64,000 nucleotides of DNA. Origin: Vulcanimicrobium winogradskyi. Its GTDB lineage: Bacteria; Vulcanimicrobiota; Vulcanimicrobiia; Vulcanimicrobiales; Vulcanimicrobiaceae. A program made the translations under genes and the position numbers. Where the stretch lies: positions 806,001 through 870,000 of the forward strand of contig PLDA01000002.1 of assembly GCA_003134965.1 (NCBI GenBank). Direction: 5' to 3'. Shown here piece by piece: positions 59,632 through 64,000 of the stretch. Every line of letters begins with the position of its first letter. Positions within the stretch are counted from its first letter, which is position 1. The notes under the pieces were generated by a model, which saw nothing but the letters and a program-made list of their open reading frames with translations, made no database searches and was not told the DNA's origin.

Positions 59632-60423
59632 ATGAGCGCCGAACCGGCCCCTTCGAGAGCCTCAGGGCAAGCTTTCGCGGCCCTGAGGGAGCGTCTCGAC
59701 CGCCGTCACCGGGAGACGACGGCCGCTGCGTTCGCGCTCGGCGACGAGGTGCTGGTTCGCACCGGGATCGAGGCGTTGGACGCCGCTTTGGGGGGCGGTT
59801 TCCCGCGCGGGACGATCGTCACGCTCGAGGGTCCGCCGAGCTCCGGGCGGAGCGCGCTCGCAGCGCGGCTCCTCGCGGCGGCGACGCGGCGCGGGCTGGG
59901 AGCGATCGTCGGGGTGGATCTCTTCCCGCCCGCGCTCGCGGCGGCAGGGGTGCGGCTCGAACGGCTCTTGATCGTCAGCACCGGCGAGCCGCTCGAGGCC
60001 GCGCGGGCGGCCGACATCGTGGTCCGCTCCGGCGCGTTCACCGCCGTCGTCATCCCGGCGCTCCCGAGCGGGCGCGGCACCGGGGCCGCGACGTGGACGC
60101 GCCTGGCGAGCCTCGCGCACCGTGCCAACGCGCTGCTCGTCGCGCTCGGCGACGAAGCCTCGGCGGAGCTGCGCTACTTCGCCTCGATCCGGCTCGAGAC
60201 GGCGATCGAGCGCGTACGCTGGAACGGACCGGCCGGACATCTCGGCGAGCTCGCGGGGTACGACGTGCGCGCAATCGTGCGCAAGCACAAACGCGCCGCC
60301 CCGGTGGGCGACGCGCTCGTGCGTTGTATGCCGTTCGAAGATCGTCCGCCGCTCGTCGACGTGCGCGACTGCGCCGTCGTCGCGGAGAGGCCGGCGGTTA
60401 CGCGCCGCCGCGGCGTGTCGTGA
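59632..60423 (+). CDS. imuA: ImuA-like RecA-fold protein of the SOS mutasome
   Basis: 263 residues. RecA-like core with GIEALDAALGGGFPRGTIV and a Walker A-like GPPSSGRSAL (67-76), in which the usual Lys is Arg; ImuA proteins are often degenerate there. No lid or L1/L2 loops of true RecA are evident. In known systems ImuA works with ImuB and DnaE2 in damage-induced mutagenesis. The LexA box just upstream supports this. A hairpin-forming repeat is embedded in codons 7-23. imuB lies 1.7 kb downstream rather than adjacent; dnaE2 is not in this window. Confidence 0.75.
   Translation: MSAEPAPSRASGQAFAALRERLDRRHRETTAAAFALGDEVLVRTGIEALDAALGGGFPRGTIVTLEGPPSSGRSALAARLLAAATRRGLGAIVGVDLFPPALAAAGVRLERLLIVSTGEPLEAARAADIVVRSGAFTAVVIPALPSGRGTGAATWTRLASLAHRANALLVALGDEASAELRYFASIRLETAIERVRWNGPAGHLGELAGYDVRAIVRKHKRAAPVGDALVRCMPFEDRPPLVDVRDCAVVAERPAVTRRRGVS
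59649..59688 (+). repeat. divergent copy of the dispersed repeat, forming a hairpin inside imuA
   Basis: CCCCTTCGAGAGCCTCAGGG resembles the CCTTCGACAGGCTCAGG repeat. CCTCAGGGC (59660-59668) pairs perfectly with GCCCTGAGG (59680-59688) across 11 bases. It is in frame and codes for part of the disordered N-terminus. Confidence 0.5.
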
Positions 60424-60437
60424 TCGCCGTGCGCGGA

Positions 60438-60764
60438 TCAGCGGTGCTGATGCGCGTCGTTGTGCTTGTCGTAGTAGATGCGATCGGAGAGGTTGTTCTG
60501 CTCGCGGTTGAGCTGCCGGTATTCGGCCGGCGTCAGATGGCCGTCGTTGCGGCGCAGGTCGCGGGCGCGCTGCGCGGAGACGCGGTCGAGACCGTTGTCG
60601 AGGCGATGGTACTCGCCGTACGTCAGCGAGCCGTTGCGCACGCCTTGGTTGATGCGGTGCTGCTGGTTGTCGATGCGCTGTTCGACTTCGCCGTCGGCGC
60701 TGGCGGCGAGCGGGGCGACGAGCGAGGCGAGGAGAGCGGTTGCGACGAGAGCTTTCGTGAACAT
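60438..60764 (-). CDS. small exported hydrophilic protein, unknown
   Basis: 108 residues with a signal peptide (1-23, ending SADG). The mature part is helical and His/Asn/Arg-rich, with two similar units: a GSLTYGEYHRLDNGLDR-type segment and GHLTPAEYRQLNREQNNL. The repeated LTxxEYxxL pattern is seen in exported bacterial proteins of unknown role; EF-hand-like calcium binding is conceivable but the loops are incomplete. CAGGAG precedes the ATG. Confidence 0.7.
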   Translation of the reverse strand: MFTKALVATALLASLVAPLAASADGEVEQRIDNQQHRINQGVRNGSLTYGEYHRLDNGLDRVSAQRARDLRRNDGHLTPAEYRQLNREQNNLSDRIYYDKHNDAHQHR

Positions 60765-60807
60765 CGGGTGTCTCCTGAAGCGAGAATTTCGTCGATGAAT
60801 GCGGTGC

Positions 60808-60830
60808 GGATGATCTCCGCCCGATCATCC
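60808..60830. repeat. perfect inverted repeat upstream of the small exported protein gene
   Basis: GGATGATC (60808-60815) and GATCATCC (60823-60830) flank a 7-base loop, 44 bases upstream of the 60764 start. Either a regulator operator or a leader hairpin. Confidence 0.45.
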
Positions 60831-60901
60831 TACGCTCGCAGCGCCGGTTCCATATCCCGGTCTCAGCGAACGTTCACCACGCTCTCAGTACCGTCTCATG
60901 T

Positions 60902-61378
60902 TTACATCTTGAGCGGGCGCGGCAGGATCGAGACCCCCGCGGCGTCGGCCAGCGCGCCGGCGTCGACCGCGAGCGCGCGGGCCGCGCTCGACGAACTCGG
61001 GCACGAGAGGTCGGGCGAGAGCTTCCCGCGGTATCCGATCTGCATCGACGAGCCGAACGAGACGCTCTTCATGCAGCGCATCACCGTGATGCGATCGAGC
61101 GGGCCGGCCGCGCGAAGGTCGGCGAAGAAGCGTTTGATCAGCGCTGCGGGGACGCGCTTTTTGACCGGGACGTCGCCCTGCTGCAGCGCCGTCCAGCCGG
61201 TCGCGTACACCCGCAGCCGGTATCCCGCGCGGTTCGTCGAGCCGGAGTCGAGGATCAGCGCCTCCCCGACCGTGGTCGGCACGCGCAAATACGCCGGGGG
61301 CGGCGCAGGCGACCCGGACGGATCGGGGATCGGCCCGTACGTCGGGACGGCAAAGGCGAGGACGAGCGCGAGCAGCAT
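60902..61378 (-). CDS. exported protein of unknown function
   Basis: 158 residues with a short hydrophobic N-terminus and a Pro-rich linker, then a globular part with two Cys (MRCMKSV and DLSCPSS). No family is recognised. It lies 21 bases downstream of the toxin gene on the same strand and may share its transcript. Confidence 0.6.
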   Translation of the reverse strand: MLLALVLAFAVPTYGPIPDPSGSPAPPPAYLRVPTTVGEALILDSGSTNRAGYRLRVYATGWTALQQGDVPVKKRVPAALIKRFFADLRAAGPLDRITVMRCMKSVSFGSSMQIGYRGKLSPDLSCPSSSSAARALAVDAGALADAAGVSILPRPLKM

Positions 61379-61399
61379 ATCCGGTAAACGTCCCCCGGC

Positions 61400-61729
61400 T
61401 CAGATTCGGCGCAACGCTTGGTCGTATGCACGGTCATGTGGCGCAAGCGCGATGATGTGGACCCGCCGTTCCGCCTCATGCACTATGAACACGGCACGCC
61501 ACGATTCCCGACCGCGAAAGCGAAGGTTGGCGGCACGTGCTTTTTGCAAAGCTCCTGTTTTCTTCGGGTATTGCTTGGGATCGCGTCGGAGTGAGGCGAT
61601 CAGCTCGGCCAGGTTGGGGACGAAGTCGCGACTTTGCGCGCCGTGCGCCGCAATCTTCTTAGACACTACCGGATGGAAACTAACGCTCCACGCGCCGACG
61701 GCCGCGGTTGGAATACCGGCGTCGGCCAT
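61400..61729 (-). CDS. RelE/HigB-type toxin
   Basis: 109 residues from the ATG at 61729. VSFHPVVSKKIAAHG, a central Arg/Lys-rich LQKARAANLRFRGRESWRAVF and VHIIALAPHDRAYDQALRR fit the RelE/ParE superfamily of mRNA-cleaving or gyrase-targeting toxins. It overlaps the antitoxin gene by 50 bases, with the antitoxin first. The open frame to 62023 is antitoxin shadow. Confidence 0.8.
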   Translation of the reverse strand: MADAGIPTAAVGAWSVSFHPVVSKKIAAHGAQSRDFVPNLAELIASLRRDPKQYPKKTGALQKARAANLRFRGRESWRAVFIVHEAERRVHIIALAPHDRAYDQALRRI

Positions 61730-62066
61730 TCGCTTCGTCGAGTGCCGCGAGCAGGGCGTCTGCATCGACGAATTCGCTCGCCGGCGCATGCGCACGGCGA
61801 AGCAATTCTTCATTGGAAGGCATGTTGAACTCCCCGATGGGCGCCAGGAGTTCGTGCACACCGACGTCCAACGCACGAGCGAGCTTTCCCAGAAGTTCAA
61901 GGCCCGGATTCGCGTAAACGCCCGATTCGAGTCGGACGACCGTGTAGCGCGAAATGCCGGCTCGATCGGCAAGATCGGCTTGCGAGAAACGCTTGCGCGC
62001 TCGCTCCGAGATGAGGTGGGCACGGAGCGTCTCCTGCGGCGCGACCGTTTGGGTCGTGTTCGTCAT
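61680..62066 (-). CDS. XRE-family antitoxin
   Basis: 128 residues from the ATG at 62066 with GAGGAGG nine bases upstream. The helix-turn-helix is RFSQADLADRAGISRYTVVRLESG, followed by GLELLGKLARALDVGVHELL. The C-terminal 50 residues probably neutralise the RelE-like toxin. Such antitoxins usually repress their own promoter, here inferred at 62108-62137. Confidence 0.85.
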   Translation of the reverse strand: MTNTTQTVAPQETLRAHLISERARKRFSQADLADRAGISRYTVVRLESGVYANPGLELLGKLARALDVGVHELLAPIGEFNMPSNEELLRRAHAPASEFVDADALLAALDEANGRRRYSNRGRRRVER

Positions 62067-62107
62067 AGGTCTACGCCTCCTCATCACGCGCGGGCGGGAC
62101 TGTGGCT

Positions 62108-62137
62108 AGAGTACGTCATCCACCTCGGAATAGTCAA
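62108..62137 (-). promoter_or_regulatory. promoter of the toxin-antitoxin operon
   Basis: On the minus strand TTGACT (62137-62132) and TACTCT (62113-62108) are 18 bases apart, 42 bases upstream of the antitoxin ATG. The -10 is poor. The same intergenic space must serve imuB on the plus strand. Confidence 0.4.
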
Positions 62138-62167
62138 CTGCATGCCACATTTCGCGAGCTAATCTGA

Positions 62168-63727
62168 ATGCCGGCCGTCTGCGTTTGGATCCCGGCGTTC
62201 CGGCTCGCCGTCGCGCGGCTGACGAACGCCGGCCCTTCGACAGGCTCAGGACAGGCTGTCGACCTCGACGCCCCGCTGATCCTCGCCGACCGGGTCGAGC
62301 GCGGGCGCGTGGTGGACTGCACGCTGACCGCGGCCGCGCTCGGGGTGCGGCCCGGGATGACGCTCGTGCAAGCACAGGCCGTCGCGACCGACGCGCGGAC
62401 CGTCTTCGACGATCCGGCCGCCGACACGCGCGTGTGGGCCGAGGTGCTCGAGGCGCTCGACGCGGTCTCGCCGATCGTCGAGGACGCCGGCCTCGGGCGT
62501 GCGTTCCTCGAGATGCACGGGATCGCCGGTGATCCGGCTGCCTGGCTCGGCGCAGTGCGCGGCGCGCTCGCTCCCCTTCGACAGGCTCAGGGTGACAAAG
62601 GCCTTCCGGTGCGGGTCGGGCTCGGGCCGAACCGGTTCGTCGCGCACGCCGCGGCGTCGTGCGGCGACGGCGTCGTCTGCGACCGGGATCCGGCAGCCTT
62701 CCTCGCCCCGCTGCCGCTCGATCTGCTCGCCCAGGGCGACAACGGTGCAATGGACGACCGCATCCGCGAGCGCCTGCGGCTGCTCGGAGTGAACACGCTG
62801 GGCGGCCTCGCCGCGCTCCCGCACGGTCCGTTCGTGCGTCGCTTCGGGATCGAGGCGGCCGCCTGGCACGACCTCGCTCGCGGCATCGATGACCGCCCGC
62901 TCAAGCCGCGCGCGCGTACGCTGCGGGTCGATCGCGTGCTCTACGGCGAGGGCGAGGCGAGTTCCGAAGAGCAGGTGCTGTTCGCGCTCCGCACGCTGGT
63001 GGGCTGGGTCGTCGACGATCTCTGCGCGGCGGGGAAGCGCGCGGGCCGGCTCGTGCTGCAGCTCGACTGCGAAGACGGCGAGACGCGCGAGCTGACGACG
63101 CGTGTCGCGCAGCCGACCGCGGTTCCTCGCGCGCTGTTCGAGCTGTTGCGCGCACGGCTCGAAGGGATCGTCCTGACCGCTCCGGTCGTCGGGTTGCGCC
63201 TCGTCGCCGAGGAGCTCGCGAGCGGCGGCGTCGCGCTCTCGCTGTTCGCGGCGAGCGTCCCCGACCCGGACGCGATCGGCGTCGTGCTCGCGCGGCTCGA
63301 CGCCGCGCTCGGCGAAGGCAAGGCGCTTCGCGCGCGCATTTGCGATGGATCGCGCATCGAACGGCGCTTCACGTTCGAGCCGTTCACCCTCGACACGCTC
63401 GCCACGTCCTTCGACACGCTCAGGACAGGCGCGCAGCCGGAACAGACGCAGCTCGCCGCAGCGGCGACGCTGCAGCTGCGCATCGTCACGCCGCGTCCGG
63501 TCAAGGTGCGCGTGATCGACGGCGCGCCGCGGTTCGTCGGCTCGCCTTCGCAACACGTCGTCGACGTCGCCGGGCCGTGGCGCGTCGAAGAAGGCTGGTG
63601 GGCGGCGGCGACCGGTGAGGGCGCGCCGCTCGTCCGCGACGAGTACGATCTCTACCTCGACGACGGCGCGCTGCTGCGGATCGCGCGCGAAGGGGACCAG
63701 TGGAGCATACGCGGCATCTACGATTGA
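62168..63727 (+). CDS. imuB: ImuB-like Y-family DNA polymerase homologue
   Basis: 519 residues. The N-terminal VCVWIPAFRLAVARL, the palm segment SPIVEDAGLGRAFLEMHG and a finger/thumb region (LRLLGVNTLGGLAALP) match ImuB, a Y-family relative that lacks the catalytic carboxylates and acts as an adaptor to the beta clamp and DnaE2. The C-terminal SQHVVDVAGPWRVEEGWW is typical of actinobacterial and proteobacterial ImuB. The coding sequence carries three copies of a dispersed repeat, in all three codon phases, at 62233, 62574 and 63406. No LexA box is seen just upstream. Confidence 0.85.
   Translation: MPAVCVWIPAFRLAVARLTNAGPSTGSGQAVDLDAPLILADRVERGRVVDCTLTAAALGVRPGMTLVQAQAVATDARTVFDDPAADTRVWAEVLEALDAVSPIVEDAGLGRAFLEMHGIAGDPAAWLGAVRGALAPLRQAQGDKGLPVRVGLGPNRFVAHAAASCGDGVVCDRDPAAFLAPLPLDLLAQGDNGAMDDRIRERLRLLGVNTLGGLAALPHGPFVRRFGIEAAAWHDLARGIDDRPLKPRARTLRVDRVLYGEGEASSEEQVLFALRTLVGWVVDDLCAAGKRAGRLVLQLDCEDGETRELTTRVAQPTAVPRALFELLRARLEGIVLTAPVVGLRLVAEELASGGVALSLFAASVPDPDAIGVVLARLDAALGEGKALRARICDGSRIERRFTFEPFTLDTLATSFDTLRTGAQPEQTQLAAAATLQLRIVTPRPVKVRVIDGAPRFVGSPSQHVVDVAGPWRVEEGWWAAATGEGAPLVRDEYDLYLDDGALLRIAREGDQWSIRGIYD
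62233..62255 (+). repeat. dispersed repeat, copy 1 in imuB
   Basis: CCCTTCGACAGGCTCAGGACAGG is translated as PSTGSGQ. With the following bases it forms a stem TCGACAG (62237-62243) / CTGTCGA (62256-62262). Confidence 0.85.
62574..62597 (+). repeat. dispersed repeat, copy 2 in imuB
   Basis: CCCTTCGACAGGCTCAGGGTGACA is translated in a second phase as PLRQAQGD. Confidence 0.85.
63406..63429 (+). repeat. dispersed repeat, copy 3 in imuB
   Basis: GTCCTTCGACACGCTCAGGACAGG is translated in the third phase as SFDTLRTG. It has the ACACGC variant also found at 41791. Confidence 0.85.
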
Positions 63728-63772
63728 ACCGATGGCGGGTGGGACCGGCGGCACAAACGGGCACGATGGACC

Positions 63773-64000
63773 ATGCACGCCGCCGGGACCCTGACGATCC
63801 GCTCCGCGGACGAGGACGATCTGCCGGCGATCGCCGCGATCCTCAACGCGGCAATCGCAACGCGCATCGCGACGGCCCAGCTCGAGCCGGTCGACCTCGC
63901 CGACCGCCGGGCATGGCTGCAAAGCCACGACGCCCGCCATCCCGTTTGGACGGCGATCGACGAGAGCGGGGTCGCGGGCTGGCTCAGCGTGCTCCCGTGG
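63773..64000 (+). CDS. GNAT N-acetyltransferase, phosphinothricin-acetyltransferase-like (3' partial)
   Basis: 76 residues to the window edge. TLTIRSADEDDLPAIAAILN and the following TAQLEPVDLADRRAWLQSH match the N-terminus of the phosphinothricin/methionine sulfoximine acetyltransferase group (Pat/MnaT-like). The acetyl-CoA loop lies beyond the window. The ATG at 63773 was chosen because the one at 63766 is in another frame. Confidence 0.8.
   Translation, partial: MHAAGTLTIRSADEDDLPAIAAILNAAIATRIATAQLEPVDLADRRAWLQSHDARHPVWTAIDESGVAGWLSVLPW

Overview
This is a gene-dense, high-GC bacterial window (GC roughly two thirds or more by eye, apart from one AT-richer island). It holds about 54 protein genes and no tRNA, rRNA or CRISPR array that I can see. 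No gene-free stretch exceeds about 300 bases; the longest is 19495-19693, a structured leader. A TonB-dependent receptor, a cytochrome bd oxidase, a UbiD/UbiA quinone pair and an alpha2-beta2 glycyl-tRNA synthetase indicate a diderm, respiring bacterium. The GAAC-N4-GTTC LexA box and the dispersed CCTTCGACA(G/C)GCTCAGG repeat would suit a high-GC environmental lineage such as Candidatus Eremiobacterota/Vulcanimicrobiota. That placement is an inference and untested.

Layout. 1-1679: end of a nucleoside-type ABC importer (two overlapping permeases). 1689-5105: a two-gene minus-strand unit, a HExxH metallopeptidase-like protein followed by a metallo-beta-lactamase-fold protein with a histone-H1-like lysine tail. 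5226-8429: serine hydrolase, branched-chain aminotransferase, chromate transporter. 8481-11473: glyQ-glyS. 11479-18039: membrane protein, beta-propeller phosphoesterase, CxxCH protein, cydAB. 18063-19654: crcB remnant and a cation/proton antiporter whose leader looks like an undescribed or unrecognised riboswitch. 19694-21148: three overlapping membrane/DUF genes. 21232-26059: two-subunit NAD-type formate dehydrogenase plus a small protein. 26092-31715: hybrid histidine kinase, PolX, nicotinate phosphoribosyltransferase-like enzyme.

31712-37266 is a visibly AT-richer, probably transferred type III-like restriction-modification pair. 37366-41811: DJ-1/PfpI protein, HTH protein, type 2 IPP isomerase, TonB receptor, Rieske protein. 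41850-45011: small protein and rpsO-pnp with a strong promoter and an intergenic terminator. 45063-49786: TlpA-like protein, GNAT, a phosphatase-like protein, a Pro/Thr-stalk membrane protein and partners of unknown role. 49870-55806: UbiD, UbiA and a periplasmic binding protein, overlapping each other, then an M48-RDD protein, YihY and an acidic small protein. 55872-59527: quinone oxidoreductase and an active/inactive M16 peptidase pair.

59593-63727 is an SOS mutagenesis locus. A promoter with an embedded perfect LexA palindrome drives imuA. imuB lies 1.7 kb downstream, and a minus-strand toxin-antitoxin set plus two secreted proteins sit between them. The window ends inside a GNAT gene.

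The strongest leads for something new are the antiporter leader RNA (19501-19654), the protease/lysine-tailed metallo-beta-lactamase unit, and the dispersed repeat that sits inside imuB in all three reading phases.
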